Assembly: GCA_038316995.1 (NCBI GenBank) | Contig: JBBQAZ010000003.1 | Coordinates: 1 to 62,661 of the forward strand | DNA: 62,661 bases | Source: JAXHNE01 sp038316995 | GTDB taxonomy: Bacteria; Patescibacteriota; Saccharimonadia; Saccharimonadales; JAXHNE01 | Direction of reading: 5' to 3' | Shown: positions 42,801 to 51,012 of the stretch, one piece after another | Numbering within the stretch: position 1 is the first letter of the stretch | Layout of the letters: each line of letters opens with the position of its first letter | Notes under the pieces: model-generated | Told to the model about the DNA's origin: nothing | The model's database searches: none | What the model saw: only the letters and a program-made list of their open reading frames with translations | Program-made: the position numbers and the translations under genes

Positions 42801-43421
42801 GGTGAAGCGTTCAAAGAAAAGACCACCGTTGGTCCGATGTACATGATCAAACTCAATCACATGATTGCGGATAAGATTCACTCTCGTTCAACCGGGCCAT
42901 ACACCATGGTCACACAACAGCCACTTGGTGGAAAAGCTCAAAACGGTGGACAGCGATTTGGTGAGATGGAAGTCTGGGCACTAGAAGCTTACGGTGCTGC
43001 AAACACGCTTCAGGAAATGTTGACCATCAAGTCTGACGACGTTTACGGACGAAGCAAGGCGTACGAGTCAATCATCAAGGGAACAGAGATTGTTGGACCA
43101 AAGATTCCTGAAAGCTTTAATGTGCTTGTTAAGGAGCTTCAAGGTTTAGGACTAAAGGTTGATTTAATTAGCCAAGATGAACTCATTGATGCCGAAGAAG
43201 TACTTAAAGCAAGTATCAAAGAAGAAGCGGACCATATGCCAGAGATTGACGTGCCGCAACCAGTAGCATCAGACGTTGATGTTACAGAGGACGCAGCACA
43301 ACTTACGGAAGATGACTATGAAGTAATCGAGTTAGACGATGACATTCCTTCAACAGCCACCGTGCCTTCATCTGAAGAAATGAACGACAATGAAAGTGAT
43401 AACAAAGAGGAGGCAGCGTAA
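39861..43421 (+). CDS. rpoB: RNA polymerase beta subunit
   Basis: 1186 residues. The rifampicin-pocket region has SSQLSQFMDQINPLSELAHK then RRLSSMGPGGLSRERAGFEV. Late blocks are GDKLGGRHGNKGVI and RFGEMEVWALEAYGAANTLQ. A GGGGA ribosome site stands ahead of the ATG. The C-terminus has an acidic tail of about 50 residues after the core ends. The stop shares a base with the rpoC start (TAATG). Confidence 0.98.
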   Translation: MAKSSNKSAALRTYFSEVDDVLDLPNLVDHQNRSFQWFVEEGLGELLAEISPIDDYTGTKLSIRFKDYRFEDPKLSEADARENNVSYDAPLKATVELTNKITGEIKEQEIYLGDYPWMTERGTFVINGAERVVVSQLIRSAGVFFLSDNSTGEALYGAKVIPGRGAWLEFETAANGAVFVKIDRKRKIPITTLLRALGMSDAQMKDAFKHVDQGEHNYVDATLAKDTAKGVNESLIEVYRRLRPGDLATVDNARGLIENMFYNFKRFDFSRVGRYKINKRLNLDVPNTIENRIMRIDDLVAIIAEVIRLNNTKEPADDIDSLANRRVKLVGELVQRQFRIGLLRMERNTKDRMSMSEIETVTPGQLINARPIVAAVREFFASSQLSQFMDQINPLSELAHKRRLSSMGPGGLSRERAGFEVRDAHATHYGRICTVETPEGANIGLVLNLASYARINDYGFIETPYRKVINAVTAKEAEGHIASHNLEDENGKVIVKKGEKISTADAKKLAAVKNQKTWPVRAKLTDEVIYMDAAEEEKAVIAAASEEVDKDGYFVAERVSARAHLASEEVDCNDVTHADASRRQIIGSSAGLIPFIEKNYVYRSLMGSNQQRQAVPLISPESPIVGTGMETTVAENSGQLILAEEKGEVVSASASEVKIAYGKNIRTYRPLHFVRSNEGSCINQKVVVETGDKLNKGDVIIEGMSVADGELALGKDLLVAFMPWAGYNFEDAIIISRRLVQDDTLTSVHIVDYMVEVRETKLGPEIVTRDIPNVSEDALRHLDDDGIVRVGAEVHPGDILVGKITPKGEQELSSEERLLRAIFGEKAKEVRDTSQRMSNGKHGKVVGVKVFSRANGHELKAGVIMQIQCFVAQMRKISVGDKLGGRHGNKGVIARVLPVEDMPFTEDGTPIDIILNPLGVPSRMNIGQLYETHLAMAARSLGMKVATPSFNGVKEEKIKELLKEAGLPQDGKQQLYDGRNGEAFKEKTTVGPMYMIKLNHMIADKIHSRSTGPYTMVTQQPLGGKAQNGGQRFGEMEVWALEAYGAANTLQEMLTIKSDDVYGRSKAYESIIKGTEIVGPKIPESFNVLVKELQGLGLKVDLISQDELIDAEEVLKASIKEEADHMPEIDVPQPVASDVDVTEDAAQLTEDDYEVIELDDDIPSTATVPSSEEMNDNESDNKEEAA

Positions 43422-46400
43422 TGAGACGTTATTCAAGCGGAACAGACATAGCAATGTTTGATGCAGTACGACTAGCCGTAGCCAGCCCAGAAGATATATT
43501 GGACTGGAGTAACGGTGAAGTTACGAAACCAGAAACTATTAACTATCGAACCCAAAAACCAGAGCGCGACGGACTTTTCTGTGAGCGAATTTTTGGTCCA
43601 GTTAAAGATATAAACCCACATGACGCAAAATACAAAGGCGTACGTTCACGTGAAGCGGCAGTAGACAAGAATGGTGAAATTGTCACTAAGTCAATTGTCC
43701 GCCGCGAACGAATGGGACACATTCAACTTGCAGCACCTGTTGCACACATCTGGTTCCTACGTGGTACACCGAGTGCAATCGGCTTATTGCTTGGAATGAC
43801 AGTAAAAAACCTTGAACGCGTTGCATACTTTGCTAGCTATATCGTTAGAAATGTTAACGAAGAAAAGCGCGATCAATTGTTCACAGATAAAGAAGCAGAA
43901 TTTTCTGCAGCAAAAGAAGCAATCAAAGCAAGATATGAAAATGAAGCAAAAGCAGAAGACGCAAATGTTAAAGCACTTGCAGAAATGCAAACCAAAGAAT
44001 TGGATGAACTTTCTGAGCAATTTGACGAGCTAAAAGCACAGTTTGATAGGCTTAAAGTCTGTGGTCTTATTTCTGAAATTGACTACCGTGAACTTCCAGA
44101 CGCCTTGGCTGACCTTGTAGAAGTTGGAATGGGCGGCGCAGCGCTAAAAAATCTTCTTGAAGACGTAAATCTTAAAGAACTGATTGATAGCTTGATGGCT
44201 GAAGCCGAAGAAACTAAAGGACAGCGCAAAAAGAAAATCATGAAGCGCCTAAGGCTACTTGAAAGCATGCATCGTGCAGGTATTAAACCAAGCAGCATGT
44301 GTCTTTCTTCACTTCCTGTGATTCCTCCGGATCTTCGCCCTATGGTACAGCTAACTGGTGGACGATTCGCAACAAGTGACATGAACGATTTGTACCGACG
44401 TGTCATTAATCGAAACAATCGACTCAAGAAGCTCATAGACCTTGGTGCGCCAGAAGTTATTCGCCGAAATGAACAACGAATGCTTCAGGAAGCAGTTGAT
44501 GCTTTAATTGACAATAACTCAGCTCGATCGGGCCGTGCTGTTGCTGCAACAGGACAAAGACGCCGATTAAAGAGTCTTAGCGATCTACTAAAAGGAAAGC
44601 AAGGGCGATTCCGCCAGAACCTACTCGGAAAGCGTGTAGACTACTCTGGTCGTTCTGTAATTGTGGCTGGTCCAGAACTTAAAATCCACCAATGTGGACT
44701 TCCTAAAATGATGGCGCTTGAGCTATTTAAACCTTTTGTTATTGGTAAATTAATTGCCAACGACCAGGCACACAACATTCGTTCAGCTACTCGCATGATT
44801 GAATTAGGCGAAACTGCAGTATGGGACGCACTCGATGAAGTTATCGAAGGCAAGTATGTACTACTAAACCGTGCTCCAAGTCTTCACCGCCTTTCAATCC
44901 AGGCTTTCCAGCCAGTATTGATTGAAGGTAAGGCAATTCAATTGCATCCACTTGTATGTAAAGGCTTTAACGCTGACTTTGATGGAGACCAGATGGCTGT
45001 TCATCTTCCATTGTCAGACGAAGCTCAAGCGGAAGCCCGTGAAATCATGGCTGCAAATAAAAACTTGCTGAAGCCAGCAGATGGTTCACCGATCCTTCAC
45101 ATCGAACAAGATATTGTTCTTGGTTGTTACTACCTCACATATGAGCGTGACCAGACTGCTAAACCAAGATTAGTTACTGGTCTTGACGAGGGTGTACTTG
45201 CGTTTGATGACGGAGCGATTACCTTGCAGACAAGGATCATCATTCCTTTCCGTGGAGAACGACGAGAAACTACGCTTGGACGGGTTCTATTTAACGAAAT
45301 TCTTCCAGAAGATTTCCCATTCCAAGACGAAGCTATGACAAAGAAGAAACTCGCCAGCGTAATGGCAATGGTTTACCAAAAATACGGTCAAGAAGTTACT
45401 GCAGAAATTGCAGATGATCTAAAAGACCTTGGCTTCCACTACGCTACACGCTCAGGCATTTCAATGGGAATGGGTGACTTTAGCGATGTCAAAGACCTCG
45501 ATAAAATTATCGAAGGTGGAGAACTCAAAGTAGTCGAAATTAGTAATCAGTTTGAGCAAGGGTTCATTACTGATGAAGAACGATACCGATTAATCGTTGA
45601 AGCGTGGCGACAAGTTGACGATAAAGTGCAGTCAGTTCTAAGTGATCAATTCACAAAAGAAGACAGCGCAATGTCAACAGCTGTAATATCGGGTGCTCGA
45701 GGTAACATCGGTCAGGTAAAAACTGCCGTTGGTATGTTTGGTCCTGTGGCTGATGCAACTGGAAAGACAATCGAGTTGCCTATTAAGTCTAACTATAAGA
45801 AAGGCTTTACGGCACTAGAATACTTTACTGCAACACGTGGTGCTCGTAAGGGTATGATTGACACTGCACTTAAGACAGCTGACTCTGGATATCTTACTCG
45901 TCGACTTGTCGATGTTTCACAAGATGTCTTTACGATTAGCGAAGAAGCAGAAGACCCTGGATACCCAATACACCGTAGTGATGCAATAGAAATAGGCGTT
46001 GAATTATCAGCGCGTATTTCTGGACGCTTTGTTGCTGAAGAAGTAAAAGGTCACGTCAAAAAAGGTGAACTAATAACACCTGAAATTGCCTTGGCGATTG
46101 CGGCCGACACATCTATTGAATCTGTGCGCATTATGAGCGCGCTAAGCTGTACTGATGTTCGTGGTGTCTCAAGGAAATCATATGGTCTTGATCCAGCTAC
46201 CGGTAAGCTTGTAGCAAATGCTCACCCAATTGGAGTTATTGCAGCTCAAAGTATTGGAGAGCCAGGAACGCAGTTGACTCTAAGAACATTCCACTCTGGT
46301 GGTGTGGCTGGTGAAGATATTACAACTGGTCTTCCGCGCGTAGAAGAACTCTTTGAAGTTCGCACACCAAAAGGTCAGGCATTTTTGGCGGAAATCACAG

Positions 46401-47254
46401 GAACTGTCACTACTTGGGAAGAGGGTGAGCACTATATTGTACAGATTGCTGCAAAAGATGCAGAAACAGCTGAACTCAAACTTGAAAAGCGTGAGCCAAA
46501 ACTTGCAGAAGGATCTGAAGTTACACAAGGTGATGTACTGGCCACTGCAGAAAACGATTCAAAACCGTTAGTCGCACCAATTTCTGGCAAAGTTCATTTT
46601 ACGAAAACCAAGGTAACTATCAGTCCTATAGGAAAGAGCATTGTTAAATACGAAATTCCAGGCTATAAGCAAGTGGTTGTTAAGGACGGCGACGAAGTTG
46701 TTGATGGACAACGCTTGACCAATGGTTCGATCAATCTACATGAGCTTATGAAGCTTAAAGGTGTGGAATCAACTCAGCGATACATAATGAACGAAGTACT
46801 TCGAATCTTTGCATCGCAAGGACAGAATATTTCAGACAAGCACCTTGAAATAATTGTGCGACAGATGTTCTCAAGAGTACAAATTGAAGATGCCGGAGAT
46901 ACCGAGTTTGTTACTGGTGATATTGTTAGCAAACTTGCAGTAGTTGAAGCTAATGACAAACTAACTACAGAGGGCAAAAAGCCTGCGCAGTACACACAAC
47001 TATTGCTTGGTATTACCAAGGCTAGTCTTTCGACTGATTCATTCCTAAGTGCCGCCAGTTTCCAGGACACAACGCGCGTTCTGATTGCTGCAGCAACAAG
47101 TGGAAAGGTCGACAAACTATACGGACTAAAGGAAAATGTTATCCTTGGTCGCCGTATCCCTGTTGGAACAGGAGTGCTCCCCGACAAAGACCATGACGGA
47201 TTCACAGATGTTGAATCAATCATAAATGACCCAGAAGTTGCAGAAATAAGCTAG
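43421..47254 (+). CDS. rpoC: RNA polymerase beta' subunit
   Basis: 1277 residues. The catalytic NADFDGDQMAVH is intact, as are the bridge helix and GVIAAQSIGEPGTQLTLRTF. Both zinc sites are dismantled: the N-terminal zinc ribbon region (about 62-89) reads VKDINPHDAKYKGV and AAVDKNGEIV with no cysteine, and the second site reads SCTDVRGVSRKSYG, where the CxxC is SRKS. The rest aligns normally by eye, so this is not a frameshift. It is translated with rpoB through a one-base overlap. Confidence 0.97.
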   Translation: MRRYSSGTDIAMFDAVRLAVASPEDILDWSNGEVTKPETINYRTQKPERDGLFCERIFGPVKDINPHDAKYKGVRSREAAVDKNGEIVTKSIVRRERMGHIQLAAPVAHIWFLRGTPSAIGLLLGMTVKNLERVAYFASYIVRNVNEEKRDQLFTDKEAEFSAAKEAIKARYENEAKAEDANVKALAEMQTKELDELSEQFDELKAQFDRLKVCGLISEIDYRELPDALADLVEVGMGGAALKNLLEDVNLKELIDSLMAEAEETKGQRKKKIMKRLRLLESMHRAGIKPSSMCLSSLPVIPPDLRPMVQLTGGRFATSDMNDLYRRVINRNNRLKKLIDLGAPEVIRRNEQRMLQEAVDALIDNNSARSGRAVAATGQRRRLKSLSDLLKGKQGRFRQNLLGKRVDYSGRSVIVAGPELKIHQCGLPKMMALELFKPFVIGKLIANDQAHNIRSATRMIELGETAVWDALDEVIEGKYVLLNRAPSLHRLSIQAFQPVLIEGKAIQLHPLVCKGFNADFDGDQMAVHLPLSDEAQAEAREIMAANKNLLKPADGSPILHIEQDIVLGCYYLTYERDQTAKPRLVTGLDEGVLAFDDGAITLQTRIIIPFRGERRETTLGRVLFNEILPEDFPFQDEAMTKKKLASVMAMVYQKYGQEVTAEIADDLKDLGFHYATRSGISMGMGDFSDVKDLDKIIEGGELKVVEISNQFEQGFITDEERYRLIVEAWRQVDDKVQSVLSDQFTKEDSAMSTAVISGARGNIGQVKTAVGMFGPVADATGKTIELPIKSNYKKGFTALEYFTATRGARKGMIDTALKTADSGYLTRRLVDVSQDVFTISEEAEDPGYPIHRSDAIEIGVELSARISGRFVAEEVKGHVKKGELITPEIALAIAADTSIESVRIMSALSCTDVRGVSRKSYGLDPATGKLVANAHPIGVIAAQSIGEPGTQLTLRTFHSGGVAGEDITTGLPRVEELFEVRTPKGQAFLAEITGTVTTWEEGEHYIVQIAAKDAETAELKLEKREPKLAEGSEVTQGDVLATAENDSKPLVAPISGKVHFTKTKVTISPIGKSIVKYEIPGYKQVVVKDGDEVVDGQRLTNGSINLHELMKLKGVESTQRYIMNEVLRIFASQGQNISDKHLEIIVRQMFSRVQIEDAGDTEFVTGDIVSKLAVVEANDKLTTEGKKPAQYTQLLLGITKASLSTDSFLSAASFQDTTRVLIAAATSGKVDKLYGLKENVILGRRIPVGTGVLPDKDHDGFTDVESIINDPEVAEIS

Positions 47255-47257
47255 TTC

Positions 47258-47266
47258 TGTTAAAGT
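47258..47266 (+). promoter_or_regulatory. Extended -10 ahead of the str operon
   Basis: TGT-TAAAGT just behind the rpoC stop; predicted start at about 47273 and a leader of about 72 nt containing a GGCA/TGCC hairpin and an AAAGGAG ribosome site. Confidence 0.45.
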
Positions 47267-47344
47267 TTACAAGTAAATTTAAGTGATTTGAGCCTTGTCT
47301 ATGGCACGGACTTGCCGCAGAAGATCACATCTAAAGGAGTTAGA

Positions 47345-47752
47345 ATGCCAACAATCAATCAGCTTGTGCGTAAACCGCGCAAGAGTGCAAAGTCCAAGAG
47401 CAAGTCTCCGGCATTGCACCGCGTTGTCAATAATTTAAAGACAACAAACTATGAAAAGCCAGCACCATTCAAACGTGGTGTCTGCGTAAAGGTAACAACT
47501 AAGACACCAAAAAAGCCAAACTCTGCGCTTCGTAAAGTTGCACGTGTTCGTTTGCAAAACGGTCACGAAGTCTGGGCTTACATTGGTGGTGAAGGCCACA
47601 ACCTACAAGAGCACGCAGTTGTACTAATTCGAGGAGGCCGCGTAAAAGACCTTCCTGGTGTACGCTATCACGTTGTTCGTGGTAATGCAGACCTACAGGG
47701 TGTTGAAGGCCGCAAACAAGGCCGTTCTAAGTACGGGACGAAGAAGGCGTAA
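47345..47752 (+). CDS. rpsL: 30S ribosomal protein uS12
   Basis: 135 residues. MPTINQLVRKPRKSAK start, then the decoding-centre loop TKTPKKPNSALRKVARVRL (with the Lys that gives streptomycin resistance when changed) and VRGNADLQGVEGRKQGRSKY. ATG at 47345 is fixed by AAAGGAG; an upstream in-frame start at 47288 has no ribosome site. First gene of the str operon. Confidence 0.97.
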   Translation: MPTINQLVRKPRKSAKSKSKSPALHRVVNNLKTTNYEKPAPFKRGVCVKVTTKTPKKPNSALRKVARVRLQNGHEVWAYIGGEGHNLQEHAVVLIRGGRVKDLPGVRYHVVRGNADLQGVEGRKQGRSKYGTKKA

Positions 47753-47754
47753 TC

Positions 47755-47955
47755 ATGGCTATGCAATCACCTAATGTAGAAGGTTTGGTTAATGGTGGAG
47801 TCCGTATATTTGGAAACACCACAGAACAAAGAGAAGCTTTGCCACGCATCGGTACCAAGGAATACGAAAGATGGCAAGATACTGGTGAATTACCAGTTGC
47901 AAAAGTAATTGGTGGCTATGAAGAAGTGACAGAAAACGGAGGATACGATGCCTAG
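47755..47955 (+). CDS. Unidentified small protein between rpsL and rpsG
   Basis: 66 residues, soluble (AMQSPNVEGLVNGGVRIFGN at the N-terminus). It starts 2 nt after the rpsL stop and overlaps the rpsG start by 8 nt, so its translation is tied to both. In most bacteria rpsL and rpsG are adjacent; in E. coli S7 represses through this very junction. No family recognised; expression at ribosomal-protein level is likely from position. Confidence 0.7.
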   Translation: MAMQSPNVEGLVNGGVRIFGNTTEQREALPRIGTKEYERWQDTGELPVAKVIGGYEEVTENGGYDA

Positions 47956-48427
47956 ACATAAAACCAAATCATTAGTACGAACACCGAATCCAGATCGTCT
48001 ATATAATGACGTCATGGTTCAACGATTAATAAATAGAGTAATGCAAAATGGTAAGAAGCAACTTGCAGAACGACTTGTTTACGCAGGAATGGAAAAAGCT
48101 GCAGATAGACTAAAAGTTAAGAACCCACTAGAAGTGTTTGAGAAAGCATTTGCAAACATTCGTCCAAATGTGGAAACACGTTCACGGCGCGTTGGTGGTG
48201 CCAACTACCAGATTCCATTTGAAGTTAAAGGCCAAAGACAAAATCACCTAACTGTTATGTGGTTTGTTGCTGCAGCTCGATCAAAAAAAGGCATGAGCAT
48301 GGCTGATCGAATTGCAATTGAGCTTGTTGATGCCTATAACGGAACTGGTACGTCTGTTAAAAAGCGTGAAGATACGCATAAGATGGCGGAAGCGAATAGG
48401 GCATTCGCTCACTTCGCACGGTATTAG
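47948..48427 (+). CDS. rpsG: 30S ribosomal protein uS7
   Basis: 159 residues. RHKTKSLVRTPNPDRLYNDV start, RPNVETRSRRVGGANYQIPF core and a C-terminal helix ending KMAEANRAFAHFARY. It nucleates the 30S head by binding 16S rRNA. Normal length. Followed by the long hairpin element and a Cys-rich small gene before fusA. Confidence 0.96.
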   Translation: MPRHKTKSLVRTPNPDRLYNDVMVQRLINRVMQNGKKQLAERLVYAGMEKAADRLKVKNPLEVFEKAFANIRPNVETRSRRVGGANYQIPFEVKGQRQNHLTVMWFVAAARSKKGMSMADRIAIELVDAYNGTGTSVKKREDTHKMAEANRAFAHFARY

Positions 48428-48434
48428 TGGCTTA

Positions 48435-48543
48435 TGCAGATGGCGCACTTTGAATTTTTCTGTTCCAGTACTCAGTCGCGGTATGCATTAGATACCGCTT
48501 CTTCCGTGCTTCACAGAGAAAATCCAAATTGCATCCATCTGCA
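48435..48543 (+). ncRNA. Long rod-like hairpin element between rpsG and fusA
   Basis: Nested arms pair almost end to end: TGCAGATGG with CCATCTGCA (9 bp), 48445-48463 with 48513-48532 (about 17 bp, few mismatches), AGTAC with GTGCT, and GCGGTAT with ATACCGC around the loop GCATTAG. It has no T-run and is inside the str operon. It could be a stable processed RNA, a regulatory or RNase III site, or a small inverted-repeat element; the class is not recognised. Confidence 0.6.
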
Positions 48544-48563
48544 AAATCCTCAAGGAACTTCTT

Positions 48564-48887
48564 GTGTCTAGGTCATTCTCTAAAGAGTGCATGAAGAGGT
48601 GTCCAGAGCTTCAAGCTTGTGCTTCAGAAGTTACGATCCGCAGAGGACTTGGCGATTGCGTTAATTTTCAGACAATAGTTGAAGAACACCACGAAGGAGG
48701 AACCTTACCTCTAAAATGTTCTGATGGACCAGTCAGCAAGGGACCAAACATACGTGCTTCGCAAGCATCTCTTGAACAAGTAGCACTTGCGTCTACAGTA
48801 AAAATAGATGCTTGGGGTGATTTATCGGTAATTAGTTGTAGTGCCCAAGGAATTACAAGTGGCGGAAATATCAGGGCAGTTGAATGA
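48564..48887 (+). CDS. Unidentified cysteine-rich small protein before fusA
   Basis: 107 residues from a GTG with AAGGA 7 nt ahead. Cysteines lie at 9, 13, 19, 32, 52 and 92; the first three form CMKRCPELQAC. The spacing suggests metal or Fe-S binding, but no known motif fits. The rest is soluble, with repeated small residues. It sits between the hairpin element and fusA and its stop is inside the start of a heptamer repeat. An internal ATG at 48591 is an alternative start but would lose C9. Confidence 0.6.
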   Translation: MSRSFSKECMKRCPELQACASEVTIRRGLGDCVNFQTIVEEHHEGGTLPLKCSDGPVSKGPNIRASQASLEQVALASTVKIDAWGDLSVISCSAQGITSGGNIRAVE

Positions 48888-48920
48888 AAATTGTAAAATG
48901 TAAATTGAAAATTGGAGCAT
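48879..48920. repeat. Degenerate heptamer repeat ahead of fusA
   Basis: In steps of seven: GTTGAAT, GAAAATT, GTAAAAT, GTAAATT, GAAAATT, GGAGCAT. It covers the stop codon of the upstream gene, and its last unit supplies the GGAG ribosome site of fusA. Confidence 0.65.
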
Positions 48921-48927
48921 AGCGACT

Positions 48928-51012
48928 ATGGCAGCTAAGAAATACGACATGAAGCATATTAGAAACATTGGGATTATTGCGCATATTGACGCCGGTAAAA
49001 CCACGACGACTGAAGGTATTTTGTACCGAACGGGTCTAAAGCACAAAGTCGGTGCCGTTCACGAAGGCGGAACTACTACTGACTGGATGGAGCAAGAGCG
49101 TGAGCGTGGCATTACAATCGTATCTGCTGCCGTTACTTGTTATTGGAAAGATCATCAAATTAACATCATCGATACACCAGGACATATCGACTTTACGGTA
49201 GAAGTAGAGCGATCACTCCGTGTACTTGACGGTGCAGTTGTGGTGTTTGATGGTAAGATGGGCGTAGAAAGCCAAAGTGAAACAGTCTGGCGCCAGGCTA
49301 CCAAATACGGTGTGCCACGTGTCTGCTTTATTAATAAAATCAACCAAACTGGTGGAGATTTCTATAAATCACTTGAGTCTATTCATAAGCGACTTACTAG
49401 CCGTGCATTTCCTATCCACCTTCCGATTGGCTTTGAGCAAGGGATTAACGGTGTAGTTGACCTTGTTAGCATGAAAGCCTACACCTACAAAGAATTCCTA
49501 GATAAAAGTCTTGTTGAGAGTGAAATTCCTGAAGATATGATGGACAAAGTCAAAAAGTACAGAAGCTTACTAATTGAAAATGCTGTAGCAGAAGACGAAA
49601 AATATCTAGAGAAATATCTTGAAGTAGGCGAAGAAGGAATGACTGATGACGATATCAAGCACGCTATTCGTAATGCAACACTTACTGGTCAATTCTATCC
49701 AGTTACAGGCGGAGACGGTCGTGGCGTTATTGTAGAAAAAGTACTAGACATGGTGAATGATTTACTTCCTAGCCCAGATGACCGAGGCAGTACTTGGGGC
49801 AAGAATCCAAAGACAGAAGAAGCAATTGAGCGAAAACCAAGCGAGGATCAGCCAATGGCCGGGCTCGCATTTAAAATTACTACTGATCCGTTCGTAGGTA
49901 AGCTTGCATACTTTCGTGTCTACTCAGGTGTCTTAAAGAACGGTTCATATGTCTATAACAGCTCAACAGGCGCAAAAGAACGTGTTGGCCGAATTGTGAG
50001 AATGCAGGCAGACAAAAGAGAAGAGGTTGAGGAAGTTGGCGCTGGGGACATTGCTGCAATCGTTGGTCTTAAAGCCACAACTACTGGTCATACGCTTTGT
50101 GACGTAAATGATCACATTGTTCTAGAAAGTATTGATTTCCCAGACCCACCTGTAAGTATCGCTATTGAACCAAAGACCAAGTCCGACCAAGAAAAAATGG
50201 GAATTGCTTTGCAACGACTCGCAGAAGAAGACCCAACATTTATTGTTCGAACAGACGAGGAAACAAGCCAAACAATATTGCGTGGAATGGGTGAGTTACA
50301 TCTAGAAATTCTTGTAGACCGAATGAACCGCGAGTTCGGCGTAGAAGCAAACATTGGTGCGCCACAAGTTGCGTACCGTGAAACAATCCGTAAAGATGGA
50401 GTCGAAGCACAGGGTAAGTTTATCCGTCAATCTGGTGGACGAGGACAGTACGGAGACGTATGGTTGCGACTTTCTCAGAACGAACAAGGCAAGGGCTTTG
50501 AATTCATTAATTCCATCAAGGGTGGTGTTGTTCCAGCAGAATACATCAAGCCAGTACAGCAAGGTATTGAAGCTGCTATGAAAAATGGCGTAGTCGCAGG
50601 ATATCCCGTGGAAGACGTCAAGGTAGAGCTCTATGATGGAAGCTACCACGATGTTGACTCCAGTGAAATGGCCTTCAATGCGGCTGGTTCAATAGGATTT
50701 AAGGCTGGCATGAAAAACGCCAACCCGACACTTCTAGAACCAGTCATGAAAGTGGTAGTTGTTGTTCCAGAAGAATTCATGGGTGACGTAATTGGTGATT
50801 TAAATGCCAAGCGTGGTCGAATTGAATCCATGGAAGACCTACCTGCTAATGTAAAAGAAATTACTGGATTTGTACCACTTGGTGAAATGTTTGGCTACAC
50901 AACTAACTTGCGTTCTATGACTCAAGGTCGAGCCAGCTCAAGCATGGAGCTCGATCATTACGCGGACGTTCCAAGCCACGTTGCAGAAGCCATCGCGGCA
51001 AAGAGCGATTAA
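48928..51012 (+). CDS. fusA: Elongation factor G
   Basis: 694 residues. G1 AHIDAGKTTTTEGIL, switch I RGITIVSAAV, G3 DTPGHID, G4 NKIN (with Q following, NKINQT instead of NKMD), then domain II and domains III-V ending in the GEMFGYTTNLRSMTQGRASS block. It drives translocation and ribosome recycling. The G4 variant NKIN is a mild departure. Stop overlaps the next ORF by one base. Confidence 0.97.
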   Translation: MAAKKYDMKHIRNIGIIAHIDAGKTTTTEGILYRTGLKHKVGAVHEGGTTTDWMEQERERGITIVSAAVTCYWKDHQINIIDTPGHIDFTVEVERSLRVLDGAVVVFDGKMGVESQSETVWRQATKYGVPRVCFINKINQTGGDFYKSLESIHKRLTSRAFPIHLPIGFEQGINGVVDLVSMKAYTYKEFLDKSLVESEIPEDMMDKVKKYRSLLIENAVAEDEKYLEKYLEVGEEGMTDDDIKHAIRNATLTGQFYPVTGGDGRGVIVEKVLDMVNDLLPSPDDRGSTWGKNPKTEEAIERKPSEDQPMAGLAFKITTDPFVGKLAYFRVYSGVLKNGSYVYNSSTGAKERVGRIVRMQADKREEVEEVGAGDIAAIVGLKATTTGHTLCDVNDHIVLESIDFPDPPVSIAIEPKTKSDQEKMGIALQRLAEEDPTFIVRTDEETSQTILRGMGELHLEILVDRMNREFGVEANIGAPQVAYRETIRKDGVEAQGKFIRQSGGRGQYGDVWLRLSQNEQGKGFEFINSIKGGVVPAEYIKPVQQGIEAAMKNGVVAGYPVEDVKVELYDGSYHDVDSSEMAFNAAGSIGFKAGMKNANPTLLEPVMKVVVVVPEEFMGDVIGDLNAKRGRIESMEDLPANVKEITGFVPLGEMFGYTTNLRSMTQGRASSSMELDHYADVPSHVAEAIAAKSD

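Noticed and set aside
48435..48543. 6S RNA or another known RNA class
   Set aside because: Length is too short for 6S RNA and I cannot see its open promoter-like bubble; no signature of RNase P, tmRNA or SRP RNA is present.
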